A stretch of 64,000 bases of DNA, from positions 310,001 to 374,000 of the forward strand of contig NZ_SJPX01000002.1 in NCBI RefSeq assembly GCF_007860175.1. The letters run 5' to 3'. The position numbers and the translations under genes are program-made. This document shows positions 56,253 through 64,000 of this stretch, one piece after another. The notes beneath the pieces are model-generated. The model had not been told where the DNA came from. It did no database searches and saw only the letters and a list, made by a program, of their open reading frames with translations. This stretch comes from Rubripirellula reticaptiva (lineage in GTDB: Bacteria; Planctomycetota; Planctomycetia; Pirellulales; Pirellulaceae). Numbering within the stretch: the first letter of the stretch is position 1; each line of letters opens with the position of its first letter.

Positions 56253-57926
56253 ATGGAGGGCGAGCGCGTGTTGAAACGGCGATCGATTCGAACCAAGCTC
56301 ATAATCGCGTTGACACTGCTGTCCGCGATCGTCTTGCTTCTCGCATTTAGCGGGTTCTGGGGCCTCAACCGATACCGACGATTGGCCGATGCCGTCAGTC
56401 AGCGGGCCGTTGAAATTCCGTTCATCAATGACTTGAATCGCTACGCTCTGTTCATGCGTGAGAGCAACGTACGGACCAGCGAAATCCGCACGCATGAGGG
56501 CATGATCCATTCGTCGCCCTTGGTGGATCCGCTGATCAATATCGAACAATTCGAACGCGACCAATTTGACCAGGCAAGCATCTCGTTCAACATCATTCTG
56601 CAGCGATACGCGGCATTCATCGAACCGCGAACCAAATCGACCGCGTTGCTGGTCAATCACGACCGGCAAAAACAAAGCATCAAAGATATGCAGGTGGCGT
56701 ACGAGGCGCTCGAATCGTATCGCCGTGAACCACAAACGACCGAAACGTTTCGTCGCCCTGATCTCAGAGAACCGCTGGACAGGTTAGTCGATTTGACCGA
56801 CGAGCACTTGACGATGATTCATGGCTCGATGGCCGACGTCAGCAACGATGTTCGCGGACAGTATCGTACCTGGATCGCGATTGCCTGGTTCTGCACGGTG
56901 ATGGCGATCGTGATCATGGCGATTCTGCTGTGGTCGCTCAACTCACTCGTGGTCAAACCGTTCCGCACGTTGCTGGTGGGATCGCGGTTGGTTGCCGGCG
57001 GTGAGTTCAAACACCGCATCGATCTTGGCACCGGTGATGAACTAAGTGAACTCGCCGAATCGATGAACGAGATGACTGACCGTTTTCAAAAGGCATACGA
57101 CACAGTTGAGTCTTGGTGCCAAAACCTCGACATGCAAGTTCGCGAACGCACTCGCGAAGTGATCCAAAACGAACAACTCGCCAGTGTCGGTTTTTTGGCG
57201 GCCGGCGTCGCTCACGAAATCAACAATCCGCTAGCCGCGATCGCGTGGAGTAGCGAGTCACTTCAATCTCGGGTTGCCGAGTTGGCGATGGTGCCAGCAT
57301 CCGAACGATTGGTCGACGATGAACTGTACGAGTCACTCTCGACCAACCTGAAACGGATCGAAGACGAAGCGTATCGCTGCAAAGGCATCACCGAACGATT
57401 GCTCGACTTTAGCCGTTTGAACGAAGTGCGCCGTGCGCCAACCGACTTGTCTGAATTGATTCAAGACGTGGTCGCAATGGTCGGTACGGTTGGCAAGTTT
57501 CGCTGCAAAACGATTCGCACGCACACCAGCGGGAAAGTCGTTGCCGAGGTGAATCCGCAAGAGATTCGCCAAGTGGTCTTAAACCTAGTCACCAACGCGC
57601 TCGAAAGCGTCGACCACGACGGCGCCGTCGACGTGCATGTTCGTGGCGATGATCAATGGGCATCGATCATTGTCGAAGACAATGGTTGCGGAATGACCCA
57701 AGAAGTGATGCAGCACCTTTTCGAACCGTTCTTCACACGCCGGCGTGACGGAACGGGCACGGGACTCGGGCTCAGCATTACCTATCGAATCATTTCCCAG
57801 CACGGCGGATCCCTAGTTCCGCACAGTGACGGCGAAGGTCGCGGTTCCCGCATGGAATTGTCGCTACCCTACCAACCCAGCGACACTGACATCACCGGCA
57901 GCCACCGGATCCTGCAAGCTGCCTAA
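56253..57926 (+). CDS. Membrane sensor histidine kinase with HAMP domain
   Basis: A 557-aa kinase. Membrane helix 1 is at about 15-36, a sensor region lies between (40-205), and helix 2 is at about 207-231. A HAMP domain follows (SLVVKPFRTLLVGSRLVAGG), then HisKA with His321 in GVAHEINNPLAAIAW and an ATPase domain with DNGCGM and GTGTGLGLSI. ATG 56253 has AAAGG only 3 nt away; a GTG at 56268 with GGAGG at ideal spacing is a serious alternative. It is paired with the sigma-54 regulator 73 nt downstream. Confidence 0.92.
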   Translation: MEGERVLKRRSIRTKLIIALTLLSAIVLLLAFSGFWGLNRYRRLADAVSQRAVEIPFINDLNRYALFMRESNVRTSEIRTHEGMIHSSPLVDPLINIEQFERDQFDQASISFNIILQRYAAFIEPRTKSTALLVNHDRQKQSIKDMQVAYEALESYRREPQTTETFRRPDLREPLDRLVDLTDEHLTMIHGSMADVSNDVRGQYRTWIAIAWFCTVMAIVIMAILLWSLNSLVVKPFRTLLVGSRLVAGGEFKHRIDLGTGDELSELAESMNEMTDRFQKAYDTVESWCQNLDMQVRERTREVIQNEQLASVGFLAAGVAHEINNPLAAIAWSSESLQSRVAELAMVPASERLVDDELYESLSTNLKRIEDEAYRCKGITERLLDFSRLNEVRRAPTDLSELIQDVVAMVGTVGKFRCKTIRTHTSGKVVAEVNPQEIRQVVLNLVTNALESVDHDGAVDVHVRGDDQWASIIVEDNGCGMTQEVMQHLFEPFFTRRRDGTGTGLGLSITYRIISQHGGSLVPHSDGEGRGSRMELSLPYQPSDTDITGSHRILQAA

Positions 57927-57999
57927 GAAACCGCGGATCAAACCAGTCCTGGACCTCAAGTTCCTGCGCATCCAACCAAACCTCATCGCTGCCAAAAAC

Positions 58000-59382
58000 A
58001 TGTCCAAAAGCAAATCCAACCAACCGCCGGCAATGCACATCCTGTTTGCCGACGACGAAAAGAACTTGCAAGAACTGATGCGACAAGAATTGCCTCGCAT
58101 GGGTTACTCAGTCACTGTTTGCCCGGACGGCTTAACAGCAGTTGCGGCACTCGAAAAAGAATCGTTCGACTGCTTGTTGGTCGACCTCGACATGCCCGGA
58201 ATGAACGGCATCGACGTGATCGGCAAGGCGCGCGAACTGCGTCCCGAAATCGAAGCGGTCGTGATGACGGGCAAACCCAGCCAAGAAACGGCGATCGCGG
58301 CGCTGCGTCATCAAGCATTCGATTACTTGACCAAGCCTTGCCGACTGGCCGACATTGCCGGCCTGTTGGGCCGAGTCAATGAACGACGCCAAAACAAAAA
58401 GCAACTGACCGCGCTGAACCTGCGTCTGCGCCACGCCGAAGGCGACTCGCAACTTGTCGGCAGCGGAAAAGCGATGGACGCGGTCCGTTCGCTGATCGCC
58501 AAAGTGTCACCGACCGACAGTTCTGTACTGATCCGCGGTGAAACGGGATGCGGCAAAGAACTAGTCGCCCGCGCCGTACACAACGCCAGCCAACGTGCCG
58601 ACAAACCACTCGTCCCAGTCAACTGTGGCGCATTGCCAGAAAACCTGATCGAAAGCGAACTGTTTGGACACTGCCGCGGTGCGTTCACGGGTGCTGACTC
58701 GGCTCGTACCGGATTGTTCGAAGTTGCCGATGGCGGTACGATTTTCTTGGACGAGATCGGCGAACTGCCACTTTCGATGCAGGCAAAACTACTGCGAGTG
58801 CTCGAGACAGGCGACATCCGCCGGCTCGGCGACAACCAGACTGTCCACGTCGATGTGCGAGTCGTCTGCGCGACTCACCGAGACCTTGAAAAGATGGTCG
58901 AGGAAGGCACATTCCGCGAGGACTTGATGTTCCGAATCAACACGTTCGAAATCCATGTTCCGGCGCTGCGAGAACGTACCGAAGACATTCCTGTACTAGC
59001 ACGGCACCTGCTGCGTCGCCATCGAACTGACGGATCCGACGACCAACTATTTTCGCCCGAGGCGCTCGAGCAGTTGCTGTCACATCGTTGGCCCGGCAAC
59101 GTGCGCGAACTGGCCAACGTTATCGAACACGCCGCTATCCTATGCGACGCGATGCCAATCGGCGCCGAAGATCTGCCACGTCACTTCGGCAAACGCCAGT
59201 TGCGAAAAGAGATCCGCGACTCGGGACCAATGACACTGCGAGATCTTGAAATGCTGGCGATCGACAAAGCCATCGAGCGTAACGACGGCAATAAACCAGC
59301 CGCCGCCGAAGAGCTAGGTGTCAGCCTCAAGACGCTGTACAACAAATTGAATGCGGCCGAGGAAAAAAAGCTGGCCGGCTAG
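58000..59382 (+). CDS. Sigma-54-dependent response regulator paired with the upstream kinase
   Basis: A 460-aa NtrC-type activator. The receiver has ILFADDE and phospho-acceptor Asp62 (LLVDLDMPG). The AAA+ domain has Walker A GETGCGKE, an intact GAFTGA and IFLDEIGELPLSMQAKLLRV (20 residues). The Fis-type C-terminus is KPAAAEELGVSLKTLYNKL. ATG 58000 was chosen because the longer frame (to 57826) overlaps the kinase gene with no family match. With the kinase it forms a two-component system that works through RpoN. Confidence 0.94.
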   Translation: MSKSKSNQPPAMHILFADDEKNLQELMRQELPRMGYSVTVCPDGLTAVAALEKESFDCLLVDLDMPGMNGIDVIGKARELRPEIEAVVMTGKPSQETAIAALRHQAFDYLTKPCRLADIAGLLGRVNERRQNKKQLTALNLRLRHAEGDSQLVGSGKAMDAVRSLIAKVSPTDSSVLIRGETGCGKELVARAVHNASQRADKPLVPVNCGALPENLIESELFGHCRGAFTGADSARTGLFEVADGGTIFLDEIGELPLSMQAKLLRVLETGDIRRLGDNQTVHVDVRVVCATHRDLEKMVEEGTFREDLMFRINTFEIHVPALRERTEDIPVLARHLLRRHRTDGSDDQLFSPEALEQLLSHRWPGNVRELANVIEHAAILCDAMPIGAEDLPRHFGKRQLRKEIRDSGPMTLRDLEMLAIDKAIERNDGNKPAAAEELGVSLKTLYNKLNAAEEKKLAG

Positions 59383-59440
59383 CATCCCATCACAACCTAA
59401 AGTCGGCGTAGCGAAACTCACAGCTGTCATGCAATTGTCG

Positions 59441-59546
59441 TCCGTGTCGGCTCAATTTTGGGTAGGGGATCTTGTTAAAGATTCTTGCACGACAGGATCT
59501 TTAACAAGATCCACGACCGTCTACCCGAAAACTAAGCTGACACGGA
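59441..59546. repeat. 106-bp imperfect palindrome between convergent genes
   Basis: The core is a perfect 16-bp inverted repeat: GGATCTTGTTAAAGAT at 59467-59482 and ATCTTTAACAAGATCC at 59497-59512, with a 14-nt loop. Outside it, a second pair of arms (TCCGTGTCGGCTCAATTTTG at the left, from 59441, against 59521-59546) matches with four or five changes. The whole could fold into one long hairpin. It may be a bidirectional terminator or a MITE/REP-like mobile palindrome; no T tract flanks it and I see no second copy in the window. Confidence 0.75.
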
Positions 59547-59571
59547 ATACTAGCGTCTGGTACTGCGATGC

Positions 59572-60429
59572 TTAAGCACGCACAAGCTTGCGGAACGCTT
59601 CGTTCAATTTCGTTGTGATCGGGCCCGGCTTGCCGTCGCCGATGGTGCGTCCATCCAACTTGACTGCGGCGATCACTTCGGCCGCGCTGCCGGTCAAGAA
59701 ACACTCATCCGCAATGAAGATGTCGTGACGCGTCATCGCACACTCGGACGTTTCAATCCCCGCCGCAACTGCCAGCTCGAGGACGGCATTACGTGTGATC
59801 CCTTCTAGGATTCCAGCGTCGATCGGTGGCGTCGATAGCTTGCCGTTCTTGACGATAAAAATATTGTCGCCGGTACACTCAGCCACTTCGCCCTTGATGT
59901 TCAACATCAACGCCTCGACACAGCCCGCTCGCAGGCCCTCCATCTTGGCCATGATGTTGTTCAAGTAGTTCAACGATTTGACTCGTGGACTCAGGGCCGC
60001 AGGGTGATTGCGAATCGTCGATGCCGTGACCAATTCCAAACCGTTGGTATACATCTCGTCCGGATACAACGAGATTTTATCGGCGATGATGATCACCTGC
60101 GGATCGCTGCACTTGTACGGGTCCAATCCCAGCGGACCGCTGCCACGGGTGACGATCAGCCGAATGTAACCGTCGTCCAAGCCGTTCTTCTTGACGCACT
60201 CATCCACGTCGGCCGCAAGCTGCTCGATCGTCATGCCAATCGGCAGCGCGATGGCGAGCGCCGATTCCCACAGCCGAATCAAGTGTTCCTGTAATCGGAA
60301 AACCTTGCCGCTATAGATCCGCATGCCTTCGAAGATCCCGTCGCCGTACAACAAACCGTGATCGTAAACGCTGACCTTGGCGTTCTCGCGCGAGAAGTAT
60401 TCACCGTTGATATAGATCTGTTGGCTCAT
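59572..60429 (-). CDS. ilvE: Branched-chain amino acid aminotransferase-like (class IV)
   Basis: A 285-aa PLP enzyme. YGDGIFEGMRIYSGKVFRL and RLWESALAIALP are N-terminal signatures. Lys151 in SPRVKSLNYLNNIMAKMEG is the PLP-binding residue, and LLNIKGEVAECTGDNIFIV (seen as MLNIKGEVAECTGDNIF) and EGITRNAVLELA follow. The class includes IlvE and D-amino-acid aminotransferase or 4-amino-4-deoxychorismate lyase; IlvE is favoured but not proven. It starts 45 nt downstream of fabI on the same strand. Confidence 0.85.
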   Translation of the reverse strand: MSQQIYINGEYFSRENAKVSVYDHGLLYGDGIFEGMRIYSGKVFRLQEHLIRLWESALAIALPIGMTIEQLAADVDECVKKNGLDDGYIRLIVTRGSGPLGLDPYKCSDPQVIIIADKISLYPDEMYTNGLELVTASTIRNHPAALSPRVKSLNYLNNIMAKMEGLRAGCVEALMLNIKGEVAECTGDNIFIVKNGKLSTPPIDAGILEGITRNAVLELAVAAGIETSECAMTRHDIFIADECFLTGSAAEVIAAVKLDGRTIGDGKPGPITTKLNEAFRKLVRA

Positions 60430-60474
60430 GGAAAACTAAAACGGGCAAGAGGAACGTGAATGCAAAAGAATCAA

Positions 60475-61305
60475 TCAGTCGATGTCAGCGGCTGTGACAG
60501 CACTGACCACCGAAGCATCAAAATAGTTGATCGACATGCCGGCATCGACAACGATCGACTGGGCCGTGATGCCGCTGCTGCGCGGGCTTAGCAAAAAGAC
60601 TGCTGTCGAAGCGACTTCATCGGTTTCGACCGCACGCCCGCGTGGAATCACTTTTTCGGCATACAAATAAGAGTCGACATAACCAGGGATTCCAGCCGAC
60701 GCGCTGGTCTTCAACAACCCCGCAGCAACACTGTTAAACCGCACTTCGCTGAATCGACTGAACGACTTCGTTAAGAAAGCGAGTGACGATTCGAGGGCTG
60801 CCTTGATCGGCGCCATGAATCCGTAGCTCTCGCTGGCCATACGCGTTGTGCTGATGCCGATCGTGACCACGGATGCATCGCGATCAAAGATTTCTTTCAG
60901 TGAATTGCAAACCGTTGTCAACGAATACGCCGAGATATCGATCGCCTGCAAGAACTGAGTACGTGTGGTTTCGTGGAACGGACGGATGCCATCGGGATAG
61001 TCCGCGAACGCGATCGAATGAACCAGCCCGGCCAAACGAGTGCCGTCCGACGAAAGCGTCGTGGCTAACGCGTCGATTTCGGCTTGCTTTTCAACATCAC
61101 AAATGATGATGCGCCGACCGGCAAGCAGCTTTTCCAAGCTGGCTTTTCGCGATTCGCTGCGGACACTGTAGATCACGTCGACACCGGTGCTTTCCAATAT
61201 TTTGGCGATCCGGAAGGCGACACTCTTCTTGTTCGCGACGCCCATCACCAGAACCGTCTTGCCCGACAGACCCAAGAAATCAAAGGCAGGTTCACTTGGA
61301 TTCAC
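60475..61305 (-). CDS. fabI: Enoyl-[acyl-carrier-protein] reductase FabI
   Basis: A 276-aa NADH-dependent enzyme for the last step of each fatty-acid elongation cycle. [20 protein letters not shown] is the cofactor region (20 residues), [11 protein letters not shown] follows, and the catalytic Tyr-x6-Lys is in [34 protein letters not shown] closes the fold. I chose GTG 61305, which overlaps the fabZ-like stop (GTGA); the only start further out is a TTG at 61353. It is translationally coupled to fabZ. Confidence 0.93.
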   Translation of the reverse strand: MNPSEPAFDFLGLSGKTVLVMGVANKKSVAFRIAKILESTGVDVIYSVRSESRKASLEKLLAGRRIIICDVEKQAEIDALATTLSSDGTRLAGLVHSIAFADYPDGIRPFHETTRTQFLQAIDISAYSLTTVCNSLKEIFDRDASVVTIGISTTRMASESYGFMAPIKAALESSLAFLTKSFSRFSEVRFNSVAAGLLKTSASAGIPGYVDSYLYAEKVIPRGRAVETDEVASTAVFLLSPRSSGITAQSIVVDAGMSINYFDASVVSAVTAADID

Positions 61306-61757
61306 GATGCCGATCCTTCTGGTTTGGCGGCGGGACTGGACATGCTGCAGCAAAAATCCAACCGTGTGGCGAGCTTACCGCCGATGGTCAATTTGCCAGT
61401 CATGTAAAAAGCGTTGCTGACTTGCTCGTTCAGCTTGGCTTCGATTTCGACGGTGTCGCCCGGCCGAATCATTTTCTTGAACTTCACCGAGTCCATTCGA
61501 GTCGCCACAGGGACGGCATCGGCAACCACATCGCCGCCACGCCCGGCCAACAAGACGGCACCGGCTTGCAGGCAACATTCGCACTGAATCACGCCCGGAA
61601 CAATGGGCGAGTCGGGAAAATGGCCCTGAAAGAAGAATTCATCCGCCCGAAAAGTCTTTCGGCATACGATCGAATCCTCGTTTTCCGAGACGATTTCGTC
61701 GACCAAAAGCATCGGGCCGCGATGCGGGATTCGTTGTTGGATTTCGTTGGCAGTCAT
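61302..61757 (-). CDS. 3-hydroxyacyl-ACP dehydratase, FabZ/FabA-like
   Basis: A 151-aa hotdog-fold protein. [13 protein letters not shown] and the catalytic motif [12 protein letters not shown] (His) are typical of FabZ, and [13 protein letters not shown] carries the active-site Glu. It is followed by [14 protein letters not shown]. It dehydrates 3-hydroxyacyl-ACP and hands enoyl-ACP to FabI, encoded immediately downstream. ATG 61757 begins at the family start ([12 protein letters not shown]); the frame is open to 61901. It is divergent from the LarA-like gene, 104 nt away. The genome may have another main FabZ. Confidence 0.9.
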   Translation of the reverse strand: MTANEIQQRIPHRGPMLLVDEIVSENEDSIVCRKTFRADEFFFQGHFPDSPIVPGVIQCECCLQAGAVLLAGRGGDVVADAVPVATRMDSVKFKKMIRPGDTVEIEAKLNEQVSNAFYMTGKLTIGGKLATRLDFCCSMSSPAAKPEGSAS

Positions 61758-61861
61758 GCCGATATGAGACGGCAAATTGGCACCACACGTCAAGCGGGCG
61801 CGGATCTGATACGTTGACGGTTTCCGGTGTAATCCAGCCCTTCTTTCCGCTCTTTTCGAAC

Positions 61862-63127
61862 ATGACGACCTACTACGCCAACGGCAGCGAAACCAACTCA
61901 CTCACCAGCGACGATCTTCGCGATGCTCTGAAGGAAACGTTCGCCGCGATCGGGCCTCGCGAAAAGGTGCTTCTGTTGCCGCCCGACCAAACGCGTCTGT
62001 TCAGCCGTGCTGGCGAAATGACAGTGATGTGTCACGAACTGCTGGGTGACCGAGTCAAGGACATCATGCCTGCCCTGGGCACGCATGACGAAATGGAACC
62101 CGAGCAACTTGACCACATGTTCCCGGGCGTCCCGCATGAACTGTTTCGGCCCCATCGCTGGCGCGATGACGTGGTCACTCTGGGCGAAGTGCCTGCGTCG
62201 TACGTCAAGAAAGTGACCGGAGGCTTATACGACAATCCGTGGAAGGCGCAAGTCAACAAGATGCTGGTTCAAGGCGGACACGATCTGATCTTTTCACTCG
62301 GGCAAGTGGTTCCGCACGAAGTGATCGGGATGGCGAACTACAACAAGAACGTGTTTGTCGGAACCGGCGGTGTCGAAGGCATCAACGAGAGTCACTACCT
62401 AAGCGCAGTCTACGGAATCGAACAAACACTCGGTCAAGCCAATACACCGCTGCGCCAGATCCTCAATCACGCCCAGGATCAGTTCTGCAAGGACATGCCG
62501 CTGCTGTACGCGTTGACCGTGATCCAACAGATGCCCGACGGAACCTTGCACACGCGAGGCCTGTACATCGGCGACGATCATGACACGTTCTTTGCGGCTG
62601 CGGAGCTTGCCCGCAAAGTCAACATCACGCATCTCGACCGCGCGCCCAAACATGTGGTCGCCTACTTGGATCCGCAAGAGTTTTCGAGCACTTGGCTGGG
62701 CAACAAAGCGATCTACCGGACGCGGTTGGCGATTGCGACCGGCGGACGTTTGACCGTGCTGGGCCCGGCTGTCAAAAAGTTTGGCGAAGACAAATCAATC
62801 GACTTGTTGATTCGCAAGTACGGATACCGCACCAAAGAAGAAATCATTCAGCTATTTGCCGAGAACGAAGATTTGCGAGCCAACCCGTCGGCAGCGGCGC
62901 ACTTGGTACACGGCTCACACGAAAACCGTTTCGAAGTCGTTTACGCCGCCGGGAAACTTTCCGCCGACGAAATTCGCGGCGTCAATTACACGCCCGGTGA
63001 CGTCAACGAACTGATGAAACGCTACGACGTCACAAAGCTAGATGATGGCTTTCACCAGGACATCGACGGCTCTGAATTCTACTTCATTCGGAACCCAGCA
63101 CTCGGGCTGTGGCAAGCGCCACTTTAG
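61862..63127 (+). CDS. Lactate racemase-domain (LarA-like, DUF2088) protein
   Basis: A 421-aa protein close in length to LarA. LLLPPDQTRLFSRAGEM matches the PDxTR opening, ALGTHDEM carries the conserved His of the GTH block, and GMANYNKNVFVGTGGVEGIN and DPQEFSSTWLGNKAIYRTRL follow. LarA racemases use a nickel-pincer cofactor on a Lys; I cannot confirm that Lys here, and no larB, larC or larE is seen, so the substrate may be another 2-hydroxyacid. ATG 61862 is chosen over a TTG at 61814. Confidence 0.82.
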   Translation: MTTYYANGSETNSLTSDDLRDALKETFAAIGPREKVLLLPPDQTRLFSRAGEMTVMCHELLGDRVKDIMPALGTHDEMEPEQLDHMFPGVPHELFRPHRWRDDVVTLGEVPASYVKKVTGGLYDNPWKAQVNKMLVQGGHDLIFSLGQVVPHEVIGMANYNKNVFVGTGGVEGINESHYLSAVYGIEQTLGQANTPLRQILNHAQDQFCKDMPLLYALTVIQQMPDGTLHTRGLYIGDDHDTFFAAAELARKVNITHLDRAPKHVVAYLDPQEFSSTWLGNKAIYRTRLAIATGGRLTVLGPAVKKFGEDKSIDLLIRKYGYRTKEEIIQLFAENEDLRANPSAAAHLVHGSHENRFEVVYAAGKLSADEIRGVNYTPGDVNELMKRYDVTKLDDGFHQDIDGSEFYFIRNPALGLWQAPL

Positions 63128-63418
63128 GCCAGCATCGAATCGCGACTCCAGCTTCGCACTCGCGGAAAATCATCCCTTACGAATTGCATGCAAGCACACA
63201 AGGCTCACGAAAACGCCCTTAAAGCAACCTCCGGGAAAAACACTAGCCAAAGCGGCGTTTCCGACCTAGAATGCATTGCACGCGGCAAGAGGCGATTCCG
63301 GCTCAGTTCCCGCTCTTCTTGCCCGCGCCACCATCGGCAACCCATCGTTTCCGAGGTGTCGTTTCTGGGTCCAGGCTGATTCCGAGCCGGCAGCCGTTCG
63401 AGGTAGAGGAGGTCCGTG
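63128..63418. other. 291-nt spacer upstream of the acyl-CoA ligase gene
   Basis: No gene or strong hairpin was seen. A GAGGTAGAGGAGG stretch at its right end is the ribosome-binding region of the next gene, so the promoter for that gene probably lies within this spacer. Confidence 0.3.
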
Positions 63419-64000
63419 ATGGGTTTTCTTTTCCAAGGCGACACGACCGCCGCCGCGACAGGCGCCCCCGAGGGTCTTAGAAGCTACCGAGACCTGCCCG
63501 CATTTGGATTGCTCCAACACGCCGCCGAGCAAGTTCCCGATCGAGCCGCGGTGGTTTACGGCGATCAAGTTTGGAACTATCGCCAACTCAACCGCGATAC
63601 CGTTCGAGTCGCTGCCATGCTGCAACGCCTTGGCGTCCGCCCGGGCGACCGAGTTGGACTGCTGCTGCCGAATGTTCCCGAATACGTGATTGTCGCGAAC
63701 GCCATTTGGCGATGCGGTGGTATCGCCATCGCCATCAGTCCACTGATGGTGGCCGAAGAGATTGCTTCATTGCTGGCAAAAACAAGATGCCGATTGGTCG
63801 TTTCCCTCGACATGCTAAGCGACACCGTGACGGATTCGGACGTCAGTTTGTTACTGGTTTCGATTCGCCAGCACCTACCTTCGCTGCATCAACTGGGATA
63901 TTTATGGGCCAGACGTACGCGCACCGGAAGTTGGACTTTACCGACGACAAAACGAGTGCATTGGTTCTGGGACGAGGTCGATGCCACGACAACGTCCTGG
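63419..64000 (+). CDS. AMP-binding acyl-CoA synthetase/ligase family protein, N-terminal part
   Basis: An open frame of 194 codons runs from ATG 63419 to the window end without a stop. It shows the ANL-superfamily N-terminus: LLQHAAEQVPDRAAVVYGDQ, WNYRQLNRDTVRVAAMLQRL (20 residues), GVRPGDRVGLLLPNVPEYV and ANAIWRCGGIAIAISPLM. Such enzymes adenylate a carboxylate and couple it to CoA or a carrier protein. The P-loop and catalytic parts lie beyond the window, so subtype is unknown. GGAGG 8 nt upstream supports the start. Its place after fabZ/fabI and larA-like genes hints at lipid metabolism. Confidence 0.85.
   Translation, partial: MGFLFQGDTTAAATGAPEGLRSYRDLPAFGLLQHAAEQVPDRAAVVYGDQVWNYRQLNRDTVRVAAMLQRLGVRPGDRVGLLLPNVPEYVIVANAIWRCGGIAIAISPLMVAEEIASLLAKTRCRLVVSLDMLSDTVTDSDVSLLLVSIRQHLPSLHQLGYLWARRTRTGSWTLPTTKRVHWFWDEVDATTTSW

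Overview
The window looks like a chromosomal segment from a planctomycete of the Pirellulaceae (Rhodopirellula or Rubripirellula type). The evidence is the Planctomycete-typical secreted families (DUF1501, two DUF1552, a DUF1592/1588/1585 cytochrome), a Hanks-type kinase with a long Asn/Gly linker, a DUF4912/Rho_N protein, futalosine-pathway menaquinone genes, roughly 55% GC, and weak or absent Shine-Dalgarno sequences at many starts. It is mostly core-genome DNA. I see no phage, transposase, CRISPR array, tRNA or rRNA. The genus-level call is inference.

Layout. 1-1632: a secreted pre-peptidase-type protein (cut by the window edge) and a DUF1501 protein on the minus strand. 2237-4498: a transmembrane Ser/Thr kinase with a DNRLRE-like extracellular domain. 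4667-15346 (minus): a cbb3 oxidase operon, read as ccoN-ccoO fusion, ccoQ (59 aa), monoheme ccoP, ccoG, fixH-like, a TauE/SafE-like protein, ccoI, ccoS, and last a FixL-like PAS histidine kinase that keeps the haem-ligand His and distal Arg positions of FixL. 15801-17962 (minus): a dihydroorotate-dehydrogenase-like flavoprotein and a double universal stress protein. 18468-22256 (plus): epimerase, flotillin-like FloA, a 143-aa unknown protein and a GT2 glycosyltransferase. 22385-27501 (plus): DUF1552, DUF1592 cytochrome, second DUF1552. 27538-30096 (minus): a GH95-like glycosidase. 30526-36544 (plus): MDR oxidoreductase, MqnP-type prenyltransferase, MqnE, EbfC, RecR, RpoN. 36640-38920 (minus): ThuA-domain and DUF4912 proteins.

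39757-48036 (plus): a complete F-type ATP synthase operon (AtpZ/I-like, an unassigned membrane protein, atpB-E-F-H-A-G-D-C). Its b subunit has a signal peptide followed by a His/Asp-rich segment, and subunit a has a His-rich tail. 48089-51074 (minus): an Mla-type ABC lipid transporter (mlaD, mlaF, mlaE). 51181-53550: divergent sigma-54 activator and NarL/FixJ-type regulator. 53617-56128: cupin, QueG, SprT-like protein. 56253-59382: a histidine kinase and NtrC-type regulator pair. 59441-59546: a 106-bp imperfect palindrome between convergent genes. 59572-61757 (minus): fabZ-like, fabI and class IV aminotransferase. 61862-63127: LarA-like protein. 63419-64000: an acyl-CoA synthetase-type ligase that runs off the window.

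How the parts fit. Menaquinone synthesis, the microaerobic cbb3 oxidase with its full assembly set, and the ATP synthase make a respiratory core. The FixL-like kinase at the end of the oxidase operon suggests oxygen control, although no FixJ partner is adjacent. RpoN and two sigma-54 activators lie in the same window, so a sigma-54 regulon is likely. Long open frames antisense to real genes are common here and were treated as codon-bias artefacts.
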